A stretch of 7,722 bases of DNA from CAZDBA01 sp964503615. GTDB taxonomy: Bacteria > Planctomycetota > Planctomycetia > Pirellulales > Pirellulaceae. The stretch lies in contig CAZDBA010000197.1 of the NCBI GenBank assembly GCA_964503615.1, positions 1 through 7,722 of the forward strand. The letters run 5' to 3'. Below, piece after piece: positions 1-6,000 of the stretch. Both the position numbers and the translations under genes were made by a program. The first letter of the stretch is position 1; each line of letters opens with the position of its first letter. The notes under the pieces were generated by a model that saw nothing but the letters and a program-made list of their open reading frames with translations, did no database searches and was not told the DNA's origin.

Positions 1-149
1 GGTAAGGCGGAGAACATGGGGCCACCCATCTAACTTGACTTGTGTTTTGCCGACGCGTTAGCAAGGAACCGGTTTGTGTCTCCCAGCCGTTGGCTTCCGG
101 CCTGAAGTGGAGTCCCATTGGGCTAGCGCGACTAAAAATATTTTTGGTT
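1..149. other. Flank downstream of the dockerin protein gene, no gene seen
   Basis: I see no convincing gene here. A short plus-strand frame opening with GTG at 42 runs into the 3' end of the minus-strand gene and looks spurious. Just beyond that gene's stop codon there is a perfect 12-bp palindrome, AAAAATATTTTT, at 134-145. It is too AT-rich and lacks the GC stem needed to call it an intrinsic terminator. Confidence 0.4.
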
Positions 150-1376
150 TTATGGCGCGGCCAAGATGGTAATAAAGGGAGCAACATCAAAAAAGTTGAC
201 AACTTCGTCCGAGTTAATATCCGCTTCCGCCAGAAACTCTTGTGAAGAAAGTATCGCAATGAATGGGGCGATATCCAAAAAACTGACAACGCCGTCCTGA
301 TTAACATCCCCCAACAGCGTAGTTCCGGAAGAAGCAAAATCGAAAATGTTTAACGCTAATTGAGCGTTGTCGAAACGATTGATATCAGAGCCTGCACCAT
401 TAAGGTTGAAGAAAGTGTTGCGGTCGAAATGGCCAATAATACGTCCACTGCCAGCCTCCAATGCCAAAAGAGATGCATCCGAAGGTGTTGCCGGACGTTG
501 ATTATTGCCAGGCTCGCGGACCGTTTGTCCTTCGGGTATCCCTGCAATAATTTGAGCCGTGACATCGGCTGGCAGTGTGCTGAGATCAGTTGGAAGGGTG
601 AAGGGTGAAACGCCTTCCCCATCAAAGTCATCGACGCCAGCAAGTATCGGGCTGTCGGGCGTACGGAATTCCGCAAAGTCTCCTGACCCATCGCCTCGAC
701 TGAGCCGGTAAGTTCCGCGGTCTTCGTTGACTTGAACCCCAAACCGACTAAGAAACGGTTGATCGGATCGTTGAGCGTCACCTCGGGAGCTTCCAAAGTT
801 CGCGTCGCTGATAAAAACAGCACCGCCTCCAGTTCTTATATACGCGTCGACCGCATCGATCTGGCTCGCCGAGTAATCTGCATTGTTTGAACCGAATACG
901 ACGACGTCGAAATCGGAAAGCGTTCGCGACTGCGTGACCCCGTTGTTGGCGTTCAAATCGGCAAACGTTGCGGTTTGAAAACTAGTATCGAAGGTTACCC
1001 CAACGCCATCAGTCGGGCCCGTTGCATCGGCGTCGGCTTCAACCGATTCAGTTGTTTGCTCGACGTTATAGCCGTTGTCCGTCAATAAACTGGCAAGTTC
1101 AAACCAACTGTGATTGTTGTCACCGGTCGGGTTGTTGTCAAAAACGGGCCCTGCCGGATCCCGAATGTCCCCTAGTTGCTCAGTAAAACCCCCAATGTCA
1201 AAAGGGTCATCAACTCGACTGCCTTCAGTCGCACCACCACTTCGATCGGCCCCGCGCACAAACAGGATATTCCCAGATTGTTGAGCGTGCGATCTTTGTT
1301 CTGCGAGTAGCAATACTGCTGCAAAAACCAGGGTAAAGCGAACGGTTGCGCTAAGAAATTTATACTTAGTAGTCAT
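150..1376 (-). CDS. Exported GATase-like (DUF4350/ThuA-like) protein with C-terminal dockerin pair
   Basis: This 408-aa protein starts with a clear signal peptide: Lys4/Lys6, a hydrophobic core near residues 14-25, and a likely cleavage after S-H-A at 31. The body (about 36-350) resembles class I glutamine amidotransferase-like folds of the DUF4350/ThuA kind. It has a strand-turn DVVVFGSNNADYS (157-169), a glycine-rich turn TGGGAVFISD (182-191), and late in the domain GRIIGHFDRNTFF (311-323) followed by a helix DNAQLALNIFDF. I do not see a catalytic Cys-His-Glu triad, so this is probably a binding or structural version of the fold. Residues 356-408 form two dockerin-type calcium loops, DVNQDGVVSFLD (357-368) and DINSDEVVNFFD (386-397), each followed by (I/V)APFI(A/T)IL. 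In the second loop the usual glycine is glutamate. In planctomycetes such pairs sit at the end of many exported proteins, without cellulosomes. The function is unknown. Export and the dockerin pair are well supported; the fold of the middle is inference. Confidence 0.88.
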   Translation of the reverse strand: MTTKYKFLSATVRFTLVFAAVLLLAEQRSHAQQSGNILFVRGADRSGGATEGSRVDDPFDIGGFTEQLGDIRDPAGPVFDNNPTGDNNHSWFELASLLTDNGYNVEQTTESVEADADATGPTDGVGVTFDTSFQTATFADLNANNGVTQSRTLSDFDVVVFGSNNADYSASQIDAVDAYIRTGGGAVFISDANFGSSRGDAQRSDQPFLSRFGVQVNEDRGTYRLSRGDGSGDFAEFRTPDSPILAGVDDFDGEGVSPFTLPTDLSTLPADVTAQIIAGIPEGQTVREPGNNQRPATPSDASLLALEAGSGRIIGHFDRNTFFNLNGAGSDINRFDNAQLALNIFDFASSGTTLLGDVNQDGVVSFLDIAPFIAILSSQEFLAEADINSDEVVNFFDVAPFITILAAP

Positions 1377-1392
1377 TGTTATTTACTCTCTG

Positions 1393-1424
1393 ATATAACG
1401 CGGGTTGATTGGAAGGCGGGTTGA
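1393..1424 (-). promoter_or_regulatory. Candidate promoter with 9-bp direct repeat upstream of the dockerin protein gene
   Basis: Upstream of the start at 1376, the minus strand has a -10-like TTATAT (1398-1393). The sequence GCGGGTTGA occurs twice exactly (plus strand 1400-1408 and 1416-1424), with a period of 16 bp. There is no recognisable -35 box at the expected distance; the repeats occupy that position. This would fit an activator-dependent promoter with tandem binding sites. The repeat is seen directly; its role is inference. Confidence 0.35.
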
Positions 1425-1515
1425 GTCGATCAATATTCTCGGAAAACGGGCCTAGACTTCGGGTGTGGCCGTGAAGGTGATTGACCTTCGTTGCATTGCC
1501 GTATCTTTAATGGGG

Positions 1516-1585
1516 CGCCTGAACTCTGGCGAGCCCAGCTACGTGGGTTGCGCCTGAACTCTGGCGAGCCCAGCTACGTGGGTTG
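1516..1585. repeat. Exact tandem duplication of a 35-bp hairpin-forming intergenic unit
   Basis: Two head-to-tail identical 35-bp copies occupy 1516-1550 and 1551-1585, between the two minus-strand genes. Each unit begins CGCCTGAACTCTGG and ends CTACGTGGGTTG. Within each unit, CTGG-cgagc-CCAG can form one small hairpin, and AGCCCA-gctacg-TGGGTT (one G-T wobble) can form an overlapping, mutually exclusive one. The sequence resembles the short intergenic repeats I associate with Rhodopirellula-type genomes, but I cannot verify copy number here. It lies 29 bp beyond the stop of the glycosidase gene, so it could influence transcript ends. It is not a CRISPR array because there are no spacers. Confidence 0.9.
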
Positions 1586-1613
1586 TCGTTGCCGGAGTCG
1601 CGTAGACTTCGAT

Positions 1614-4007
1614 CTAGCGGAGTGTAAAGCTTCCCCGTTGCAAAATTCCTTCTTCGTCTGATGCTGCGCCAACCATCACGTTGAACACACCTGGTTCGAC
1701 GATCCAATTATTCTCGCGGTCCAGCATCTTCAGATCACGCTTGGCGTGTAGTTCGAAAGTTACCGTTTTCATTTCGTTCGGTTCAAGCGACACTCGCTCA
1801 AATCCGCGCAAGACTTGATCAAAGGGAGCGACTGTCGCCACTTCGTCTTGAATGTACAACTGGACGACTTCGTCACCTGCCATCTTGCCTGTGTTAGTGA
1901 TATCGCAAGTGATCGTAATCAGTTCATCAGCCGTAGGTTGTTCCGGTCGGATCTTGAGGTTGTCGTAAGTGAACTCCGTATAACTCAGGCCAAACCCGAA
2001 TGGGTAAAGCGGGCCAACCAAACGGGTCTCACCCCAACCGTTTTCATCTGCTTGTTTGCTTTGCGCGCCCCAAGCCCCACGTCGGTGTGGAATAGCGATC
2101 GGAATCTGACCAACTGTTTTTGGAAACGTGATTGGCAACTTGCCGCTTGGGTTGTTCTCCCCAAAAATCGTTTCTGCAACGGCTTGACCAACTTTTTCAC
2201 CACCGTGCCAGCAGATCATGACGCCCGGAACGTTTCGGTCGATCCAGTTAATCGACGATGCGCGGCCAATCATCAACACGACCACAACAGGCTTGCCCGT
2301 TTTCACCATCTCTTTGACCAAACGCAACTGGTGGCCAGGCAGGTCGAGCGAGGTACGTGAACGGGACTCGCCCACGGTGCTGTGATCGTCACCTACAACG
2401 GCCACGATCACATCAGCCTTTTTCGCTTGTTCGATCGCCTCGTCCAACAACGCTTGTTCTTCTGCGTTTGGTGATTCGGGCAAGATGTCGGAGCCTGGAA
2501 AACGAGCATCTTTAAACTCGGCCCCTTTGGCGTGTAGAACTTTCGCGCCATCACCCAAAAAGGTTTTCATGCCTGCCAAAGGCGTAATCACGGGAGACTC
2601 GCTTGGACCGTAGCGGCTGATCATCGGACTGATGTCATCAGCTCCGGGGCCGGTAACCAGAATCGTTTTGATGCTATCCTTTTTTAGCGGTAGCATCTTG
2701 TTTTCGTTTTTAAGTAACACGATCGACTTGCGAGCCGCCTCCAAAGTCGCTTCCTCGTGAGCTTGTTGGTGAATGATGCCGGGTGCTTTTTCCGGTTCGA
2801 CAAACGGTTTGTCGAACAAGCCTAGTTCGAATTTGACTCGCAATACATCCGCAACTCGCTTGTCGAGTGTTTCCTCGGTGACTCGTCCGTCCTTGATCAC
2901 GCGGCGAAGCGCCTCAACGAACTCTTCCATCTTCTTAAAGTTCGTGCGGACGTTCATCCCTGCGTTAACGGCTTGAGCAACTGCATCGTCAAAATCTTCT
3001 GCGACTCCGTGTTGGCGTGTCAACCTTGTCACTGCACCACTGTCCGAAACAACGTACCCTTTGAAACCGTATTCTTCTCGTAGCAGTTCGGTCAAAAAGT
3101 AGGAACTGCCCGTTACTGGTATACCGTCAAAGGTGTTGTACGAGCTCATTGTCCCTTTGGGGTTGGACTCGGTAAATACCTTCTGAAACGGATGCATCAA
3201 AATCTCGTGCATATCACGAAATGGAATCTGGGGATCGGTGCGCCCACGAGCATCCCGACCACCGTTTGGATGGCTGTACGCGGCAAAGTGTTTGGTGGTC
3301 GACGCAACACCCTCGCTTTGTAAGCCCAACACCTGTTGCACGCCAAGTTCGCCGACGAGATAAGGGGACTCGCCGTAACACTCGATCGTCCGCCCCCAGC
3401 GTGGGTCGCGAACCGTATCAAGAATCGGTGAATAGATGTTGGTGTAGCCCAGCGCGCGACCTTCTTTGCCTGTGATCACGCCGATGCGCCGAGTCAAATC
3501 GCGATCGAAAGTTGCTCCGATACCAAGCTGACTGGGAAAGTTACTTGCATCTTTGTGGCAAACACCGCGAATTCCTTCGTTCGTAAAATCGACCGGGATA
3601 CCCAGTCGTGTTTCTTCGATAAACCAGCGTTGTATATCGTTCAACAGCTTGCCATGCTCGACATGACCGGTGTACTCCTGTTCCAGACGCACGCCGTTAC
3701 AGTGTTCGTCGATGTTGGCCACGCCATCTTTCCAGACCCGCTCTTTCCATTTGTCGGTCGGCACGGGAGACTTGAGCACTCGTTTGTAGCCATAGATCGT
3801 GCCGGTCTGGCAGGTCTTTTCCTCAATCGTCATTCGACCAATCAAATCCTCAACCCGCTTTTCGATCGACAGCTCAGGGTTTTCGTACGGATCTTTGACA
3901 CCGTTTTTGTTGCGGTCGATCCAGCCGTCTTGGTAGATCTCTTGCGCAAATGCAAAGCTTACAAATGGTAGAAGTAAAAAGGCGACTGCAAGAATTTTTG
4001 GTTTCAT
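1614..4007 (-). CDS. Exported glycoside hydrolase family 3 beta-glycosidase
   Basis: This 797-aa enzyme probably hydrolyses terminal beta-linked glucose or xylose residues from oligosaccharides in the periplasm or outside the cell. I chose the ATG at 4007 because it directly opens a good signal peptide (MKPKILAVAFLLLPF, cleavage after A-F-A at 21). The open frame extends to 4103, but those 32 residues would bury it. After an Asp/Asn-rich loop DRNKNGVKDPYENP (31-44), the GH3 barrel contains DPRWGRTIECYGESPYL (201-217), KHFAAYS (239-245) and the nucleophile segment GFKGYVVSDSGAV, with Asp322 as predicted nucleophile. The alpha/beta sandwich (about 425-670) carries GDDHSTVGESRSR, with Glu547 the likely acid/base. 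GENNPSGKLPITFP (617-629) and YPFGFGLSYT (668-677) precede a C-terminal fibronectin-like domain (about 690-797). The length is normal for three-domain GH3 enzymes and nothing is missing. No clear Shine-Dalgarno site precedes the start. Substrate (beta-glucosidase versus xylosidase) cannot be decided from sequence alone. Confidence 0.96.
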   Translation of the reverse strand: MKPKILAVAFLLLPFVSFAFAQEIYQDGWIDRNKNGVKDPYENPELSIEKRVEDLIGRMTIEEKTCQTGTIYGYKRVLKSPVPTDKWKERVWKDGVANIDEHCNGVRLEQEYTGHVEHGKLLNDIQRWFIEETRLGIPVDFTNEGIRGVCHKDASNFPSQLGIGATFDRDLTRRIGVITGKEGRALGYTNIYSPILDTVRDPRWGRTIECYGESPYLVGELGVQQVLGLQSEGVASTTKHFAAYSHPNGGRDARGRTDPQIPFRDMHEILMHPFQKVFTESNPKGTMSSYNTFDGIPVTGSSYFLTELLREEYGFKGYVVSDSGAVTRLTRQHGVAEDFDDAVAQAVNAGMNVRTNFKKMEEFVEALRRVIKDGRVTEETLDKRVADVLRVKFELGLFDKPFVEPEKAPGIIHQQAHEEATLEAARKSIVLLKNENKMLPLKKDSIKTILVTGPGADDISPMISRYGPSESPVITPLAGMKTFLGDGAKVLHAKGAEFKDARFPGSDILPESPNAEEQALLDEAIEQAKKADVIVAVVGDDHSTVGESRSRTSLDLPGHQLRLVKEMVKTGKPVVVVLMIGRASSINWIDRNVPGVMICWHGGEKVGQAVAETIFGENNPSGKLPITFPKTVGQIPIAIPHRRGAWGAQSKQADENGWGETRLVGPLYPFGFGLSYTEFTYDNLKIRPEQPTADELITITCDITNTGKMAGDEVVQLYIQDEVATVAPFDQVLRGFERVSLEPNEMKTVTFELHAKRDLKMLDRENNWIVEPGVFNVMVGAASDEEGILQRGSFTLR

Positions 4008-4096
4008 AATGTTGATGGGGAGACTTCTGACGAAAGTCCAATAGCGTTTTAGAAATAAGTTTATGTTGGCACCCATGTTAACTCCAAGAAATGCCA

Positions 4097-4116
4097 GCAG
4101 CAATATTCCTTGCTGC
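4097..4116. promoter_or_regulatory. Inverted repeat in the divergent glycosidase/hisA intergenic region
   Basis: GCAGCAA (4097-4103) and TTGCTGC (4110-4116) form a perfect 7-bp inverted repeat with a 6-bp spacer, about 90 bp upstream of the glycosidase start and 120 bp upstream of hisA. It has no T tract on either strand, so it is not an intrinsic terminator. It may be an operator. A weak minus-strand promoter (TTGGAG at 4087-4082, CATAAA about 16 bp further) lies next to it on the glycosidase side. Role is inferred only from position and symmetry. Confidence 0.3.
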
Positions 4117-4214
4117 CCTTCTGTTCATGGAAAAGAAGATGTTCGATAGGAATTTGCTTTTACAGGTTGATTTGCGAGCGTAAATAGATGCCAAAGCCTG
4201 TCCAGATACCGTAA

Positions 4215-4235
4215 AGGTTTGTTATAACCTGAATC
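4215..4235 (+). promoter_or_regulatory. Possible hisA -10 box giving a very short or absent leader
   Basis: TATAAC at 4223-4228 lies within a perfect palindrome GTTATAAC (4221-4228) and inside an inverted repeat AGGTT...AACCT (4215-4230). If it is the -10 box, transcription would start about 4235, at the ATG itself, making a leaderless mRNA. This fits the absence of a purine-rich ribosome binding site before 4236. No good -35 box is visible. Confidence 0.25.
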
Positions 4236-5009
4236 ATGACAAGATTTCGCCCCTGTATCGACTTACACAATGGCCAAGTCAAGCAGATCGTTGGGTCGAC
4301 GCTGACTGAGCAAGGTTCCCGGCTTGAGGAGAACTTTGTTGCTGAACAACCTGCCGAGTGGTTCGCGGCCAAGTATGCTGCAGATCAATTGACTGGAGGC
4401 CATGTAATTAAACTTGGTCGGGGTAACGAAGCGGCGGCCAAGTCGGCGTTGGCAGCGTACCCGGGCGGGCTGCAAATCGGTGGAGGAATCAATCTGGAAA
4501 ACGCGTCCGAGTGGTTGGACGCTGGGGCCAGCCATGTAATCGTGACTTCGTGGCTGTTTGATTCCCAATCGCGATTTCAGGAAGAACGATTGCGCCAATT
4601 AGTTGCCGCCATCGGCAAAGAGCGGATCGTGTTGGACTTGAGTTGCAAGAGAACTGCTGAAGGATGGACAGTGGCGATGAATCGCTGGCAGACGTTAACT
4701 GATTTACCAGTAACCCACGCAACACTTGATCGACTGGTCGGTTCGTGCTGCGAGTTTTTAATCCATGCAGCCGATGTTGAAGGCAAGTGCCAAGGGATCG
4801 ACCAGGAGCTTGTTGAGCTAATGGGAGATTGGGGGCGAATTCCAATGACCTATGCAGGTGGTGTGGGAAATTTTGCCGATGTTCAGTTGGTTCAGTCGTT
4901 AAGCCAGAATCGAATCGACGTAACCGTTGGCAGTGCCTTGGATTTGTTTGGAGGAGTGGGCGTGACGTATGAGGAGTTGTTGGAGTACAACCGAAATCGT
5001 GAATCGTAG
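4236..5009 (+). CDS. hisA: Eukaryotic-type ProFAR isomerase HisA (histidine biosynthesis)
   Basis: This 257-aa cytoplasmic enzyme is predicted to convert ProFAR to PRFAR, the Amadori isomerisation in histidine biosynthesis (fourth step). It is a (beta/alpha)8 barrel. The sequence is clearly of the yeast HIS6/plant type rather than the usual bacterial HisA. Diagnostic segments are FRPCIDLHNGQVKQIVG (4-20), GGHVIKLG (54-61), LQIGGGIN (79-86), VIVTSWLF (101-108), VAMNRWQTLTDL (146-157), FLIHAADVEGKCQGID (174-189), YAGGVGNFADVQLV (206-219) and VGSALDLFGG (231-240). Asp9 and Asp180 are the expected acid/base pair. The GGG at 82-84 and the Gly/Ser segment near 232-240 should bind the two substrate phosphates. 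Length matches the family and no key residue is missing. It stands alone, not in a his operon. The ATG at 4236 gives the conserved N-terminus; its ribosome binding site is weak. The 3' end slightly overlaps a readable frame of the downstream peptide remnant. Confidence 0.93.
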   Translation: MTRFRPCIDLHNGQVKQIVGSTLTEQGSRLEENFVAEQPAEWFAAKYAADQLTGGHVIKLGRGNEAAAKSALAAYPGGLQIGGGINLENASEWLDAGASHVIVTSWLFDSQSRFQEERLRQLVAAIGKERIVLDLSCKRTAEGWTVAMNRWQTLTDLPVTHATLDRLVGSCCEFLIHAADVEGKCQGIDQELVELMGDWGRIPMTYAGGVGNFADVQLVQSLSQNRIDVTVGSALDLFGGVGVTYEELLEYNRNRES

Positions 5010-5061
5010 GTGCTCAACAAACGTTTTTATTCTGGCTCCTTGTGATCTTTTTTTTCGCCCG

Positions 5062-5160
5062 AAGGAACAAGACAACATCCAGGAATTAAATGAAGCCGAA
5101 TTTGAGCTTTGCAACGGTGGACTTGCTACCCTTTTACTCTCAGGCTTGACCAACAAATAA
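5062..5160 (+). pseudogene. Decayed double-glycine leader peptide gene, start codon lost
   Basis: The reading frame IQELNEAEFELCNGG followed by LATLLLSGLTNK and TAA is plainly related to the peptide encoded at 5309-5449. Over the 30 bases coding EAExELCNGG (5092-5121 against 5345-5374), 25 match by my count. Both copies have AAGGAAC in front. In the intact copy this is the Shine-Dalgarno site, followed by ATGATG and eight codons. Here the same AAGGAAC (5062-5068) runs straight into the leader body with no ATG, as if the start had been deleted. The frame stays open upstream to GTG 4999 or ATG 4969 (inside hisA), which would give 54 or 63 aa with a Cys-rich, atypical N-terminus. That alternative is possible but less likely. 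The core is only 12 residues, yet still ends in lysine like the intact peptides. Confidence 0.6.
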
Positions 5161-5256
5161 AGCAAGCTTTTGAAGCGTAAGGTCGCGTTTAGCTGTCCAT
5201 TGGAGTGACTTCGGTTGAATTTCAGTACTATTTGTTTAAAGTTGGTTGAAGGAGTT

Positions 5257-5285
5257 GAGTCTCAATTCGACTCCCCCCCTTTTTA
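5257..5285 (+). other. Weak hairpin followed by C7T5, ahead of the first intact peptide gene
   Basis: GAGTC-tcaattc-GACTC (5257-5273) is followed by a run of cytosines then thymines to 5285, about 24 bp before the start at 5309. It could be a weak terminator or attenuator in the peptide gene leader. The stem is short and the tract is half C, so I do not call it a terminator. Confidence 0.25.
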
Positions 5286-5308
5286 CAAACAAGACTAAGG
5301 AACTGATG

Positions 5309-5449
5309 ATGAACAACACTGAGAATCAAAAGCAAGAAATGACCGAAGCCGAATTGGAACTCTGTAATGGTGGACTCACGTCATTGGGTGGATTCAGGTC
5401 ATTGGGTAGAGTTGCAGCAGGTGCGGCGATTCGATCTGCAATTAAGTAA
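5309..5449 (+). CDS. Double-glycine leader peptide, 46 aa (bacteriocin-like precursor)
   Basis: This small precursor has a charged leader with MTEAELELCNGG (11-22), where Gly21-Gly22 is a classic cleavage site for C39-peptidase ABC exporters. The 24-residue core LTSLGGFRSLGRVAAGAA... ends IRSAIK. The core is Gly/Ala-rich, basic and without cysteine. I place the start at 5309, 6 bases after the Shine-Dalgarno AAGGAA (5297-5302); an adjacent ATG at 5306 is only 3 bases away, and an in-frame ATG at 5246 adds unrelated residues. The gene is closed by a strong terminator 31 bp downstream, so it is probably monocistronic. Similar leaders are known from class II bacteriocins and peptide pheromones. 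Its product could be antimicrobial or signalling; no immunity or transport gene is nearby. Confidence 0.8.
   Translation: MNNTENQKQEMTEAELELCNGGLTSLGGFRSLGRVAAGAAIRSAIK
5381..5410 (+). repeat. Short internal duplication in the 46-aa peptide gene
   Basis: TCATTGGGTGGA (5381-5392) recurs as TCATTGGGTAGA (5399-5410), one base different and exactly six codons apart. It encodes S-L-G-G and S-L-G-R in the core. It points to growth of the core by local duplication. Confidence 0.7.
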
Positions 5450-5480
5450 ACGGATGCAGGATTGAATAAATAATCACAAG

Positions 5481-5510
5481 AAGGCGGTTCGTTTTGAATC
5501 GCCTTTTTTT
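5481..5510 (+). terminator. Intrinsic terminator after the 46-aa peptide gene
   Basis: A 10-bp stem pairs AAGGCGGTTC (5481-5490) with GAATCGCCTT (5496-5505), including one G-T wobble, around a 5-base loop. It runs into seven thymines (5504-5510). This should end the transcript of the peptide gene and isolate it from the pair downstream. The stem shares GGCGGTTCG with the terminator at 6093-6127. Between this site and the next gene (5511-5644) I see no gene. Confidence 0.9.
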
Positions 5511-5644
5511 ATTGCCAAACGTATCTAGCGGTGTTGTTGCAACCGTTAGTTTTTGATTTTCGTAAGGCACTGCACTTGTATACCCCGGTTGTTTAACTAG
5601 ACTGTTGCCCTCATTACTTAATTGACAACCTGGAGAGATAACGA

Positions 5645-5803
5645 ATGGCTAGCAAAGAAATTGAATTGACAGAAACAGAACTCGAACTTATCGAAGGTGG
5701 TGGGGATGGTTTTGGTGGTGGATTTGGTACTGGATTGCGCGAAGGTACAGGCGCAGGACTTGCCGTAAAAGGTGATTTGGCACGTTCGACTTCAGCTAAA
5801 TAG
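5645..5803 (+). CDS. Double-glycine leader peptide, 52 aa, first of a two-gene unit
   Basis: The leader is compact: MASKEIELTETELELIEGG (1-19). The core that follows (about 33 aa) is extremely glycine-rich, with GDGFGGGFGTG and EGTGAG stretches, and ends DLARSTSAK. A clean Shine-Dalgarno site GGAGAG (5632-5637) lies 7 bases before the ATG, the best in this window. The stop at 5801-5803 is 14 bp before the next peptide's preferred start, so the two are probably co-transcribed and made together, as in two-peptide (class IIb) bacteriocins. Gly-rich GxxxG-like spacing would allow helix packing with its partner, but the core is too Gly-rich to be sure it is helical. No cysteines and no obvious modification sites are present. 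Family membership is inferred from the leader only. Confidence 0.82.
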   Translation: MASKEIELTETELELIEGGGDGFGGGFGTGLREGTGAGLAVKGDLARSTSAK

Positions 5804-5817
5804 GAATGGAATCAAAT

Positions 5818-6000
5818 ATGAATACCGAACCAAATCACGAAGCGGTTAACGAAGTTATCGCCAATAATGAACTAACCCAAGTCGAGCTTGAAATTGTTCA
5901 AGGTGGCGGACAAGCGGGCGGACGGGCTCTGGGCCAAGTTGGTGGAACGTTTGGTGGCCTTTTCTTGGGCACCGCAGCTAAGAGTGTTGGTGCTAAGTAA
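5818..6000 (+). CDS. Double-glycine leader peptide, 60 aa, second of a two-gene unit
   Basis: The precursor has a long leader ending ELTQVELEIVQGG (18-30). The 30-aa core GQAGGRALGQVGGTFGGLFLGTA... ends AKSVGAK. The core contains several GxxxG spacings (GRALG, GQVGG with GTFGG) and a short hydrophobic GLFLG segment. That composition suits a membrane-active helix, as in two-peptide bacteriocins. I prefer ATG 5818, 6 bases after GGAA (5808-5811). ATG 5806 would have a purine site directly against it. Its last seven residues, A-K-S-V-G-A-K, align with A-R-S-T-S-A-K of the upstream peptide. The gene shares a transcript with that peptide and is followed by an in-frame decayed copy and then a strong terminator. 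Confidence 0.82.
   Translation: MNTEPNHEAVNEVIANNELTQVELEIVQGGGQAGGRALGQVGGTFGGLFLGTAAKSVGAK

Noticed and set aside
134..145. AAAAATATTTTT as a terminator of the dockerin protein gene
   Set aside because: A perfect palindrome, but with no GC stem and no loop; more likely chance AT-richness.
42..245. Plus-strand small protein of 67 aa opening with GTG
   Set aside because: It overlaps the 3' end of the minus-strand dockerin protein gene, including the conserved calcium loop, and has no recognisable features or ribosome binding site.
1516..1585. CRISPR array
   Set aside because: The two repeats abut with no spacer and there are only two copies; no cas gene is nearby.
1815..2360. Plus-strand 181-aa frame opposite the glycosidase gene
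   Set aside because: It is antisense to a strongly conserved GH3 coding region and its translation has no domain-like pattern.
3555..3971. Plus-strand 138-aa frame opposite the glycosidase N-terminus
   Set aside because: It is a shadow of the conserved GH3 N-terminal coding sequence; no start signal or family motif.
4008..4103. 32-residue N-terminal extension of the glycosidase
   Set aside because: A proper signal peptide begins at the ATG at 4007; the extension would place it internally and contains the likely promoter region.
5246..5308. Longer start for the 46-aa peptide (from ATG 5246)
   Set aside because: The added 21 residues do not resemble any leader in the cluster, pass through the GAGTC hairpin and C/T tract, and a good ribosome binding site serves ATG 5309.
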